DNA from: JBNJDW01 sp051745265 | GTDB lineage: Bacteria > Pseudomonadota > Alphaproteobacteria > Micavibrionales > CSBR16-224 | Reading direction: 5' to 3' | Assembly: GCA_051745265.1 (NCBI GenBank) | Contig: JBNJDW010000082.1 | Location: 1 to 7,811, forward strand | Length of the DNA stretch: 7,811 nucleotides | Part shown: one piece after another, positions 1 through 5,704 of the stretch | Layout of the letters: the number at the start of each line of letters is the position of its first letter | Position numbering within the stretch: the stretch's first letter is position 1 | The notes under the pieces: model-generated | What the model was told of the DNA's origin: nothing | The model's database searches: none | Seen by the model: the letters and a program-made list of their open reading frames with translations, nothing else | Program-made: the position numbers and the translations under genes

Positions 1-2
1 CA

Positions 3-605
3 CTTTGTGCCTATGCTGTGACCGCACAGGCGCAGGAAGGGAGCGATGCCCCCAAAATCTCATTGAATGAACCCTATCGCTATTCCAACGAAGAATGTGA
101 GTTCAGTTTTCAGTTACCCGAACCACCGCGCAGATATCCAGTTTGGGGGGATACGGAACTGCCAACAAAGCTTGTTAAAAACCCGGGCTATGGCGAAGTC
201 GGTGAAAAAGTTGAATATCATGTCCGGTCACTTGATAAAAAAATACATTTTTATTTTTCAGGCCACTGCATCTATCCTGAAGAACAATTCTTTAATGACA
301 TGGAAAAGACTGATATTGAAGATGAACTAAACCGTATTTCTGAGGAATTAAACCTCCGCAACCGGGCCATAAGTGTACAAGATCTGGGGCAGGACGTATT
401 ACTCGGCAGTATGACAGGTTTTCAGCTTGGTGAAGAGGAGCAGGATGTTAAAGCCTTTTTCATTCAATTTATGAAAGGGCATCAAAGCCTTCTTATCCTG
501 AAAAATCATTACTCTGCCGACCAACCACAATACAGCAGTACCTATAAATTCATTCAGGAATCAATGGTTTTTGAAAGAAGCGCCCCGTCACCTGGAGAAC
601 GATAA
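3..605 (+). CDS. Exported protein of unknown function, 5' end missing
   Basis: The reading frame is open to the left edge of the window, so the true start lies outside it. The GTG at 18 is probably internal. The first visible residues (LCAYAVTAQAQ followed by EGSDAP) look like the end of a signal peptide: a hydrophobic stretch, then an AQA-type signal peptidase I site. The mature part is about 190 residues, mixed alpha/beta in character, rich in charged and aromatic residues, with two cysteines (about residues 27 and 84 counted from the GTG) that could form a disulphide. No transmembrane segment follows. I do not recognise a family, and a periplasmic location is inferred from the signal peptide alone. 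The stop codon (603-605) lies inside the 3' end of the convergent sufE gene. No terminator is visible at this junction. Confidence 0.75.
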   Translation, partial: LCAYAVTAQAQEGSDAPKISLNEPYRYSNEECEFSFQLPEPPRRYPVWGDTELPTKLVKNPGYGEVGEKVEYHVRSLDKKIHFYFSGHCIYPEEQFFNDMEKTDIEDELNRISEELNLRNRAISVQDLGQDVLLGSMTGFQLGEEEQDVKAFFIQFMKGHQSLLILKNHYSADQPQYSSTYKFIQESMVFERSAPSPGER

Positions 606-1019
606 CTGTTGCAACCGCCCAACCATGGCAAAGAATCCGTTGCGACGGTTCGGGCTGATATGTCCGCTTAGGCCCAATTTTTCAAAATAGCCCTCAATAT
701 CAATGCTTGGCGCAGATTCGATCGGTTGATTTTGGTAGATTGAAAATAAAACAGCTATCAAGCCTCTTACAATATGGGCATCGCTATCAGCAAGGAAATC
801 TATCCGGCCGTTCTGGCTGTCCTGCATTACCATCCAGACCTGACTTGTGCAGCCTTCCACCTTGGTCTCCGCCGTTTTAAAGGCTTCGGGCATTGGCGGC
901 AGTTTGCCGCCCAGCTCGATTAAATAACGGTAACGGTCTTCCCAATCATCCATCAATTCAAATATTTCCAGTAATTCTTCAATTGACGGTACGGGTAAAG
1001 GCTTGGTTTCGGTACTCAT
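588..1019 (-). CDS. sufE: SufE family Fe-S cluster assembly protein (cysteine desulfurase activator)
   Basis: 143 residues, the usual SufE length. SufE takes persulfide sulfur from the cysteine desulfurase SufS and passes it to the Suf scaffold in the cytoplasm. The family core is plain: a first helix, then DDWEDRYRYLIELGGKLPPMP (about residues 24-44), then KVEGCTSQVW, in which Cys57 is the persulfide-accepting cysteine. The frame is open as far as an ATG at 1097, but the ATG at 1019 is preferred: AGGA lies 7 nt upstream on the minus strand (1027-1030), homology starts soon after it, and the extra 26 residues would run through the predicted promoter. No other suf gene is adjacent; the rest of the pathway must be elsewhere. 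Divergent from clpX; the 3' end overlaps the upstream exported-protein gene by 18 bp. Confidence 0.93.
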   Translation of the reverse strand: MSTETKPLPVPSIEELLEIFELMDDWEDRYRYLIELGGKLPPMPEAFKTAETKVEGCTSQVWMVMQDSQNGRIDFLADSDAHIVRGLIAVLFSIYQNQPIESAPSIDIEGYFEKLGLSGHISPNRRNGFFAMVGRLQQLSFSR

Positions 1020-1052
1020 AAAATGGTCCTGTCTGTAAAATTTTATCCCCTG

Positions 1053-1081
1053 ATAATTAATTTGTATTATTTGAATGTCAA
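1053..1081 (-). promoter_or_regulatory. Predicted sigma-70 promoter of sufE
   Basis: Read on the minus strand there is a perfect -35 box TTGACA (1076-1081), a 17-nt spacer and AATTAT as -10 (1053-1058, 4 of 6 matches). Transcription would start near 1046, giving a leader of roughly 27 nt before the sufE ATG at 1019. This is a pattern match only. Confidence 0.55.
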
Positions 1082-1084
1082 CGG

Positions 1085-1113
1085 TTGGCATTTGCAAGAC
1101 AGTGGTCTATTCT
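1085..1113 (+). promoter_or_regulatory. Predicted sigma-70 promoter of clpX
   Basis: -35 TTGGCA (1085-1090, 5 of 6), a 17-nt spacer, -10 TATTCT (1108-1113, 4 of 6). The predicted start near 1120 leaves a leader of about 100 nt before clpX. The leader holds an unused Shine-Dalgarno-like AAAGGAG at 1118-1124, with no ATG at a workable distance. The -35 box is 3 bp from the -35 box of the sufE promoter on the other strand. Confidence 0.5.
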
Positions 1114-1220
1114 AACTAAAGGAGTTGTGGTATCGCCACTGAAAATAATGACGGGGTCTTCTCCGCATATTCATTTGATGTGGTTCTCCCACGTGGACAA
1201 TAAGAAAGGAAAGATGCCTT

Positions 1221-2567
1221 ATGAGCAAGTCATCCGGAACAGGCGACTCAAAAAATACGCTATACTGCTCTTTTTGCGGCAAGAGCCAGCATGAAGTAAG
1301 AAAACTAATAGCAGGGCCGAATGTCTTCATCTGCAATGAATGTGTCGAGCTTTGTAATGACATTATTCAGGAAGAGGATAAAACCCAGCTGGTGGACACG
1401 GGCGATCGTATCCCGACACCGCAGGAAATCATGGCCGTCCTTGATGACTATGTCATCGGACAAAAACGGGCCAAACGGGTGTTGTCGGTTGCTGTGCATA
1501 ACCATTACAAACGGCTTGAAGAAGGCGCCAGAGGTTCTGAAATAGAACTGGCCAAATCAAACATCCTGCTGATCGGGCCGACCGGTTGTGGTAAAACACT
1601 GCTGGCCCAGACTCTGGCACGGATCATTGATGTGCCCTTCACCATGGCCGATGCCACGACATTGACCGAGGCCGGTTATGTTGGTGAAGATGTTGAAAAC
1701 ATCGTTCTGAAACTGCTTCAGTCGTCTGACTATAATGTTGAACATGCCCAGCGCGGTATCGTTTACATTGATGAAATTGATAAAGTCAGCCGTAAATCAG
1801 ATAACCCGTCTATCACCCGCGATGTTTCAGGTGAAGGCGTTCAGCAGGCCTTGTTGAAACTGATGGAAGGAACCGTTGCCAGTGTGCCGCCGCAAGGTGG
1901 GCGCAAACATCCGCAACAGGAATTCCTGCAGGTGGATACAACAAATATCCTGTTTATCTGCGGTGGTGCTTTTGCCGGGCTTGAGAAAGTTATCTCTCAG
2001 CGCGGGCACGAATCAAAAGTTGGTTTCGGGGCGGATATCAAATCAATTGATGATCGCCGTCAAGGTGATATTCTCGCCGAAGTCGAACCGGAAGATCTGC
2101 TGAAATTCGGTCTGATCCCTGAATTCGTTGGGCGTGTGCCTGTTCTCGCCACGCTGGAGGATCTGGACGAAGATGCCCTGATCACTATCCTGACTGAACC
2201 GAAAAATGCTTTGGTCAAACAGTATCAGCGTCTGTTCGAAATGGAAGATGTGAAGCTCGAGTTTACCGAAGGCGGACTTAAACAAATTGCCATCCGGGCG
2301 ATTGAGCGTAAAACCGGTGCCCGGGGCTTGCGCTCTATTCTCGAGAATCTGCTGCTTGATACCATGTTCGAAATTCCAGGAACGGAAGATATCGAAACGG
2401 TAAAAGTAACCGCAGACTGCGTGAAAAATAATTCACAGCCTGAATACATCAAGGCGACGAAAGCCTCTAAAAAGAAAAAGGCTGAAGAGAAAAAAGCCAA
2501 AGAAGAAAAAGATGATGACGATACATCTGGCGGCGACGATAACGGCGAACAAGTCGCAGCCTCTTAA
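1221..2567 (+). CDS. clpX: ATP-dependent Clp protease ATP-binding subunit ClpX
   Basis: 448-residue AAA+ unfoldase that recognises substrates, unfolds them and feeds them to the ClpP peptidase in the cytoplasm. Zinc-binding domain: Cys16, Cys19, Cys38, Cys41. Walker A GPTGCGKT (119-126, Cys123 where Ser is common). Pore loop GYVGED (152-157). Walker B VYIDEIDK (181-188; Asp184, Glu185). RKH loop (228-230). ClpP-docking loop VGF (267-269, IGF in E. coli). Arginine finger in EFVGR (Arg305). Sensor 2 GARGLRS (Arg368). The enzyme therefore looks fully functional. The start ATG has AGGA 10 nt upstream, and the next residues match the usual N-terminus. The last ~38 residues (411-448) are a low-complexity tail, Lys-rich then Asp-rich, that makes it longer than the roughly 420-residue family norm. 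It is a single-gene unit between its own promoter and terminator; clpP and lon are not adjacent. Confidence 0.98.
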   Translation: MSKSSGTGDSKNTLYCSFCGKSQHEVRKLIAGPNVFICNECVELCNDIIQEEDKTQLVDTGDRIPTPQEIMAVLDDYVIGQKRAKRVLSVAVHNHYKRLEEGARGSEIELAKSNILLIGPTGCGKTLLAQTLARIIDVPFTMADATTLTEAGYVGEDVENIVLKLLQSSDYNVEHAQRGIVYIDEIDKVSRKSDNPSITRDVSGEGVQQALLKLMEGTVASVPPQGGRKHPQQEFLQVDTTNILFICGGAFAGLEKVISQRGHESKVGFGADIKSIDDRRQGDILAEVEPEDLLKFGLIPEFVGRVPVLATLEDLDEDALITILTEPKNALVKQYQRLFEMEDVKLEFTEGGLKQIAIRAIERKTGARGLRSILENLLLDTMFEIPGTEDIETVKVTADCVKNNSQPEYIKATKASKKKKAEEKKAKEEKDDDDTSGGDDNGEQVAAS

Positions 2568-2590
2568 GACTGGTTAAACATGTAATACAG

Positions 2591-2619
2591 AAAAGCCCCA
2601 GCCGCCCGGGGGCTTTTTT
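2591..2619 (+). terminator. Intrinsic terminator of clpX
   Basis: The arms AAAAGCCCC (2591-2599) and GGGGCTTTT (2609-2617) are perfectly complementary around a 9-nt loop, and a run of six T (2614-2619) follows the GC part. It begins 23 nt after the clpX stop. Confidence 0.9.
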
Positions 2620-2620
2620 G

Positions 2621-2651
2621 TTGAAATCAAGCCTGGTTTCAGATATCTAAT
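2621..2651 (+). promoter_or_regulatory. Weak candidate promoter of fdxA
   Basis: TTGAAA (2621-2626) could be a -35 box. The best -10 match, TCTAAT (2646-2651, 5 of 6), leaves a long 19-nt spacer, while TATCTA (2644-2649) gives 17 nt but only 3 of 6 matches. Only 54 nt separate the clpX terminator from the fdxA ATG, so a promoter should lie here unless fdxA depends on read-through. Confidence 0.3.
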
Positions 2652-2673
2652 CCCTTTAACCAAAGGATCCCCC

Positions 2674-3009
2674 ATGACTTACGTTGTTTTGGAAGACTGC
2701 ATCAAATGTAAATACACAGATTGTGTCGAAGTCTGCCCTGTCGATTGTTTCTATGAGGGAGAAAACATGCTGGTTATCAATCCGGATGAATGTATTGACT
2801 GCGGCGTTTGTGAACCGGAATGCCCGATTGATGCGATTGTCTCGGACATAGACCCAAGGGCCGAAGACGTTCTGGAGCTCAATCGCGACTATTCCGAAAC
2901 CTGGCCCAATATTACCCGCAAAAAAGAGCCCCTGCCCACAGCAGAGGAATTTAAGGACAAACCCGATAAAATGGATCTGTTCAGCCCCGAACCGGGCGAA
3001 GGTGATTAA
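2674..3009 (+). CDS. fdxA: Seven-iron ferredoxin FdxA ([3Fe-4S][4Fe-4S])
   Basis: 111-residue soluble electron carrier. All nine cysteines of the Azotobacter FdI pattern are present with the same spacing. Cys9, Cys17 and Cys50 should bind the [3Fe-4S] cluster; Cys21, Cys40, Cys43 and Cys46 the [4Fe-4S] cluster; Cys12 and Cys25 correspond to the two free cysteines. The second motif CIDCGVCEPECP (40-51) is the classic ferredoxin signature. The C-terminal half is the acidic extension typical of this family and ends in EPGEGD. The start is supported by AAAGGA (2662-2667) 6 nt upstream of the ATG. Its electron partners cannot be told from the sequence. It lies between the clpX terminator and carD, with no clear terminator before carD, so partial co-transcription with carD is possible. 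Confidence 0.96.
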   Translation: MTYVVLEDCIKCKYTDCVEVCPVDCFYEGENMLVINPDECIDCGVCEPECPIDAIVSDIDPRAEDVLELNRDYSETWPNITRKKEPLPTAEEFKDKPDKMDLFSPEPGEGD

Positions 3010-3060
3010 ACTATCTTTGCCCGTCTGTCTATCTTTATTTGACCTGCTTTGTAAAAAGAA

Positions 3061-3089
3061 TTGCAATTTTACGAAAAAAGTGCTAAATT
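3061..3089 (+). promoter_or_regulatory. Candidate promoter of carD with extended -10
   Basis: -35 TTGCAA (3061-3066, 4 of 6), a 17-nt spacer, -10 TAAATT (3084-3089, 4 of 6), preceded directly by TGC (3081-3083), an extended -10 element. The start would fall near 3096. An overlapping alternative is TTGACC (3039-3044), 17 nt, TGCAAT (3062-3067). Either would give carD a transcript independent of fdxA. Confidence 0.4.
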
Positions 3090-3093
3090 ACTG

Positions 3094-3107
3094 TTAACTT
3101 CGGTTAA
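3094..3107 (+). other. UUCG-tetraloop hairpin in the carD leader
   Basis: TTAAC (3094-3098) and GTTAA (3103-3107) pair around TTCG (3099-3102). The closing C-G pair around UUCG makes an unusually stable RNA tetraloop, although the rest of the 5-bp stem is AU-rich. It lies about 65 nt upstream of the carD ATG and would sit at the very 5' end of an RNA started by the extended -10 promoter. Confidence 0.45.
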
Positions 3108-3172
3108 ATCGCTGAAAGAGCCCCTTTCAACAAGGGCCGAAGAAACAAGTTTAAAACGAGGAAATTTATAAA

Positions 3173-3679
3173 ATGGTCAAAAAGCAGGACATGGAATTTA
3201 ACACAGGTGATTTCGTAGTATACCCAGCCCATGGCGTTGGACAAGTCGAAGGCGTTGAAACCCAGAGCATTGCTGGTATTGACGTTACTTTATATACCAT
3301 TTCCTTTGAAAAAGACCGCATGCGTCTTAAACTGCCGATGAACAAAATCAAGGATTCCGGCCTGCGCAAGCTAACCTCCAAAGACCGTTTGAAAGATGCC
3401 CTTGTCACCCTGCAGGGGAAATCCAAGGTCCGCCGCACAATGTGGAGCCGCCGGGCGCAGGAATATGAAACAAAGATCAATTCCGGCGACCCTGTTTCTA
3501 TTGCTGAAGTCCTTCGTGACCTGCGCCGTACCGAGGATCAAGGCGAACAATCCTATAGCGAACGTCAGATTTATCAGGCCGCGCTTGAGCGTTTGGCCCG
3601 TGAAGTCGCTGCCATTGAAATGATTGATGAAAAGAAAGCCGCTGAAAAACTTGAAAAAGTTCTGACCAAGGTTGCTTAA
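3173..3679 (+). CDS. carD: CarD/CdnL family RNA polymerase-binding transcription regulator
   Basis: 168 residues, the usual length. CarD/CdnL proteins bind the RNA polymerase beta subunit and stabilise the open promoter complex, mostly at rRNA and growth-related promoters. The N-terminal RNA polymerase-interacting domain (about 8-65) opens with FNTGDFVVYPAHGVGQVEGVE, the family hallmark. The C-terminal helical domain (about 72-165) contains VRRTMWSRRAQEYETKI, in which Trp91 matches the conserved tryptophan that contacts DNA at the upstream edge of the transcription bubble. The extreme C-terminus is a charged helix (DEKKAAEKLEKVLTKVA). The start ATG follows GAGGA (3158-3162) at 10 nt; the next in-frame ATG (residue 7) has a Shine-Dalgarno-like AGGA only 1 nt away, so it is less likely. 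Followed by a strong terminator. It is close to rpoH, another RNA polymerase factor. Confidence 0.96.
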   Translation: MVKKQDMEFNTGDFVVYPAHGVGQVEGVETQSIAGIDVTLYTISFEKDRMRLKLPMNKIKDSGLRKLTSKDRLKDALVTLQGKSKVRRTMWSRRAQEYETKINSGDPVSIAEVLRDLRRTEDQGEQSYSERQIYQAALERLAREVAAIEMIDEKKAAEKLEKVLTKVA

Positions 3680-3693
3680 TATAAAACAAGATT

Positions 3694-3729
3694 AAAAAAA
3701 AGCGCTGACATTTGTCGGCGCTTTTTTTT
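3694..3729 (+). terminator. Strong symmetric intrinsic terminator after carD
   Basis: Eight A (3694-3701), GCGCTGAC (3702-3709), loop ATTT, GTCGGCGC (3714-3721), eight T (3722-3729). The stem is 8 bp with one G-T wobble, extended by 8 A-T pairs. The A-run on the left would let it also act as a terminator on the minus strand. It starts 15 nt after the carD stop and isolates carD from the next gene. Confidence 0.95.
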
Positions 3730-3768
3730 GTCCCCGGCCTATATATTTGCATTTTATCCCCTCATTTT

Positions 3769-3825
3769 AACGCTTCGATTCGTTTTTTGCGTGCATTCTC
3801 TCTAAATCTTTGTTATCATTATAAA
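3769..3825 (+). promoter_or_regulatory. Possible promoter/operator region before the phosphatase-like gene
   Basis: After the carD terminator, 127 nt remain before the next ATG, so a promoter is expected here. The best -10 is TATAAA (3820-3825, 5 of 6), but no good -35 stands 16-18 nt before it. An imperfect 16-bp dyad (3769-3784, AACG and CGTT around a central TCGA, 6 of 8 pairs symmetric) lies about 36 bp further upstream and could bind an activator. Both are weak pattern matches. Confidence 0.2.
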
Positions 3826-3856
3826 AGATTGGGGTTCACCAAGAAAAAAACATTAC

Positions 3857-4678
3857 ATGACTCTACAACGCTCCTGCTTCGCAGAATTAGGAAATCCATC
3901 CAGACTCTGGGTTATATCAGCGCTGCATGGCCAGACGGCCCGGCTGAATTCCCTGCATATGCTGATCTGGCAGAATTTTCAGCCCGGTGACAAGATTGTC
4001 TATCTTGGCAACTATCTGGGCTCGGCAGGTCCGCAAGGTAATCCTGACGTTATTGACAGCCTGATTTTATTTAAACAAGCCGCAATGAATGAATTCAGCA
4101 TTGATGGAAATGATGTTGTCTTTCTGCGCGGGGTTAATGAAGAAATGTGGCAGAAACTGCTCCAGTTACAATTTGCCAATCGGCCTTATAATGTTCTTCA
4201 ATGGCTGCTGTCCCAGAATATCGAAGGCATTTTAAACCATTATGGCACAACCGGTGCCGAAGGGCTGGCCGCCTGCCGCGGCGGTATAAATGCCATCACA
4301 CGCTGGACAAATGATCTGCGGACCAAACTTCGGGCCCGAACAGGTCATGATCAGTTTTATCAGTCTTTGAAACGTGCCGCCCACAGCCATAACCGGGATA
4401 CTGACAACCGTCTGCTTTTTGTCCATGCCGGGCTTGACCAGAACCGTCCTTTACGAACGCAACAGGATAGTTTCTGGTGGGGTGCACATAAATTTGACAC
4501 TATCGACCGGCCTTATGATCCTTTCAGATTTGTTATTCGCGGCTATGACCCCGAAAACAAAGGGGTGTTGATCAATGATGCCACCATCAGCCTTGATGGC
4601 GGGGCCTGCCACGGCGGTCCGCTGCTGTGTACGCAGATGACCGCGAACGGCCAAATCATAGATATATATTCCGCGTGA
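3857..4678 (+). CDS. PPP-family (calcineurin-like) phosphatase homologue, apparently catalytically dead
   Basis: 273 residues, cytoplasmic. The layout is that of bacterial PPP serine/threonine or Ap4A phosphatases, but their metal and catalytic motifs are changed. GDxHG appears as SALHG (21-25): the Asp is lost, His24 kept. GDYVDRG appears as GNYLGSA (51-57): both Asp are lost. GNHE appears as GVNE (92-95): Asn and the catalytic His are lost. FVHAG (188-192) is intact. HGHTP appears as RGYDP (228-232). The closing segment SLDGGACHGGPLLC (245-258) corresponds to the family's IDTGAxxGGxL. The fold is thus probably kept, but two-metal phosphoesterase chemistry is unlikely. The intact long frame argues against a decaying pseudogene. 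The ATG at 3857 is the only canonical start after the upstream stop at 3803, yet it has no clear Shine-Dalgarno. It lies between the carD terminator and rpoH. Function unknown; a binding or regulatory role is inference. Confidence 0.85.
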   Translation: MTLQRSCFAELGNPSRLWVISALHGQTARLNSLHMLIWQNFQPGDKIVYLGNYLGSAGPQGNPDVIDSLILFKQAAMNEFSIDGNDVVFLRGVNEEMWQKLLQLQFANRPYNVLQWLLSQNIEGILNHYGTTGAEGLAACRGGINAITRWTNDLRTKLRARTGHDQFYQSLKRAAHSHNRDTDNRLLFVHAGLDQNRPLRTQQDSFWWGAHKFDTIDRPYDPFRFVIRGYDPENKGVLINDATISLDGGACHGGPLLCTQMTANGQIIDIYSA

Positions 4679-4745
4679 ACTTTTTTTCAAGAATCTCGTT
4701 TGTTTTATTGAATGAAATGTAACTTTTTCGAGTGCATCACGAATG

Positions 4746-4762
4746 TTCTTACGTAATAAGAA
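4746..4762 (+). repeat. Inverted repeat in the rpoH leader
   Basis: TTCTTA (4746-4751) and TAAGAA (4757-4762) are perfect inverted copies around CGTAA, 35 nt before the rpoH ATG. It is AT-rich and has no T-run, so it is more like an operator for a dimeric regulator, or a weak mRNA hairpin, than a terminator. I found no convincing -35/-10 pair in the 119-nt gap before rpoH (4679-4797), so the position relative to the promoter is unknown. Confidence 0.4.
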
Positions 4763-4783
4763 TTGATGAGAGTACTTGTGGAG

Positions 4784-4790
4784 AAAGGAG
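4784..4790 (+). promoter_or_regulatory. Ribosome binding site that fixes the rpoH start
   Basis: AAAGGAG ends 7 nt before the ATG at 4798. This near-perfect Shine-Dalgarno decides between the ATG at 4798 and an in-frame ATG at 4732 that would add 22 residues unlike the family. Confidence 0.85.
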
Positions 4791-4797
4791 CTTGGTA

Positions 4798-5688
4798 ATG
4801 TCACATATAGACGACAACCAAACACAACGCGCAAACTTGAAATATATCGGCAGCTCTATGAAGGAGCCTTTGCTGGAACGTGATCACGAACTTGAGCTCG
4901 CCCGTAAATGGCGTGAGCAAGGTGATGAGCGGGCGCTGCACGAACTCGTTCGGTCTTATACCCGTCTTGTGGTTTCGATCGCCAGCAAGTTCAAAAGCTA
5001 TGGCCTGCCGCTGGGTGATCTGATCCAGGAAGGTAATATAGGTCTGATGGAGGCCGCGGCAAGGTTTGAACCGGCCCGTGAAAACCGTTTTTCAACCTAT
5101 GCGACCTGGTGGATCCGGGCGTCTATTCAGGATTATGTCCTCAGAAACTGGTCGATTGTCCGCACAGGAACAACGGCCGCACAAAAATCCTTGTTCTTTA
5201 ATCTGCGTCGCCTGCGGGCCCAGATCGAAGGTCAGGCCGTAAAGGATAATCTTGATGAAGACGGTATCCAGCAAATCGCCAATGAACTTGGCGTTAAAAG
5301 AAAAGAAGTCCGTAAAATGGAAATGCGTATGATGTCCGGTGATCAGTCACTGAACAATACCATTACCGGTGAGACTGAAAACGAATGGATCGACTTCCTT
5401 GAAGCGGAAGATCCCAACCCTGAGGATATCGTCGTCGGTATGCGCAACAGCGAAACCCGCTCGAAATGGTTATCTGATGCGGTCGGGCAGTTGAACCAGC
5501 GTGAACAGACAATCATTAAGGAACGCCGTCTTGGCGAGGATACGGTAACCCTTGAAACCCTTGGTAAAGAACTTGGGATCAGCAAGGAACGTGTCCGCCA
5601 GCTTGAACAGCGGGCCTTGGATAAAATCAGGGATTCCATGCTGGCAAAGATGAAAGACGCCAACATCGACAGCGTTTCGCTTTTCTAA
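4798..5688 (+). CDS. rpoH: RNA polymerase heat-shock sigma factor RpoH (sigma-32)
   Basis: 296 residues. RpoH directs RNA polymerase to chaperone and protease genes after heat or other protein damage. Region 2: LVVSIASKFKSYGLPLGDLIQEGNIGLMEAA (about 57-87), then STYATWWIRASIQDYVLRNWSIV (99-121), the region 2.3/2.4 part that melts and reads the -10. The RpoH box reads QKSLFFNLR (129-137); it separates heat-shock sigmas from RpoD and helps core binding and turnover in E. coli. Region 4.2 helix-turn-helix: TLETLGKELGISKERVRQLEQRALDKIR (251-278). No sigma 1.1 domain is present, as expected. It is flanked upstream by a 119-nt gap with an inverted repeat and downstream by a strong terminator starting 16 nt after the stop. 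Many alphaproteobacteria carry more than one RpoH; which paralogue this is cannot be told here. Confidence 0.97.
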   Translation: MSHIDDNQTQRANLKYIGSSMKEPLLERDHELELARKWREQGDERALHELVRSYTRLVVSIASKFKSYGLPLGDLIQEGNIGLMEAAARFEPARENRFSTYATWWIRASIQDYVLRNWSIVRTGTTAAQKSLFFNLRRLRAQIEGQAVKDNLDEDGIQQIANELGVKRKEVRKMEMRMMSGDQSLNNTITGETENEWIDFLEAEDPNPEDIVVGMRNSETRSKWLSDAVGQLNQREQTIIKERRLGEDTVTLETLGKELGISKERVRQLEQRALDKIRDSMLAKMKDANIDSVSLF

Positions 5689-5704
5689 ACCCTAAAGCTA
5701 TGCT

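Noticed and set aside
1020..1097. Longer sufE start at 1097.
   Set aside because: The extra 26 residues are unlike SufE and cross the predicted promoter; the ATG at 1019 has a correctly spaced AGGA.
1139..1171. Possible heat-shock (RpoH) promoter in the clpX leader, with CGCATAT at 1164-1170 resembling the -10.
   Set aside because: The only -35-like sequence (CTGAAA, 1139-1144) is 19 nt away, too far for the known spacing, and matches poorly.
1127..1294. Small plus-strand reading frame before and overlapping clpX, near a strong AAAGGAG (1118-1124).
   Set aside because: The only early start is a GTG/TTG 0-2 nt after the Shine-Dalgarno, the next ATG is 23 nt away, and the frame runs out of phase into clpX without family-like sequence.
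3094..3107. Possible CtrA binding site (TTAA half-sites) in the carD leader.
   Set aside because: The half-sites are 6 nt apart, whereas the CtrA consensus has 7; the tetraloop hairpin explains the symmetry as well.
3712..3990. Plus-strand reading frame across the end of the carD terminator into the phosphatase-like gene.
   Set aside because: It starts inside the terminator, has no ribosome site or recognisable sequence, and is out of frame with the supported gene.
4681..4687. T-run after the phosphatase-like gene as a terminator.
   Set aside because: No stable stem precedes the seven T, so it is not a convincing intrinsic terminator.
4732..4797. Longer rpoH start at 4732.
   Set aside because: No ribosome site there, while AAAGGAG stands 7 nt before the ATG at 4798; the added 22 residues do not resemble RpoH and translate the leader.
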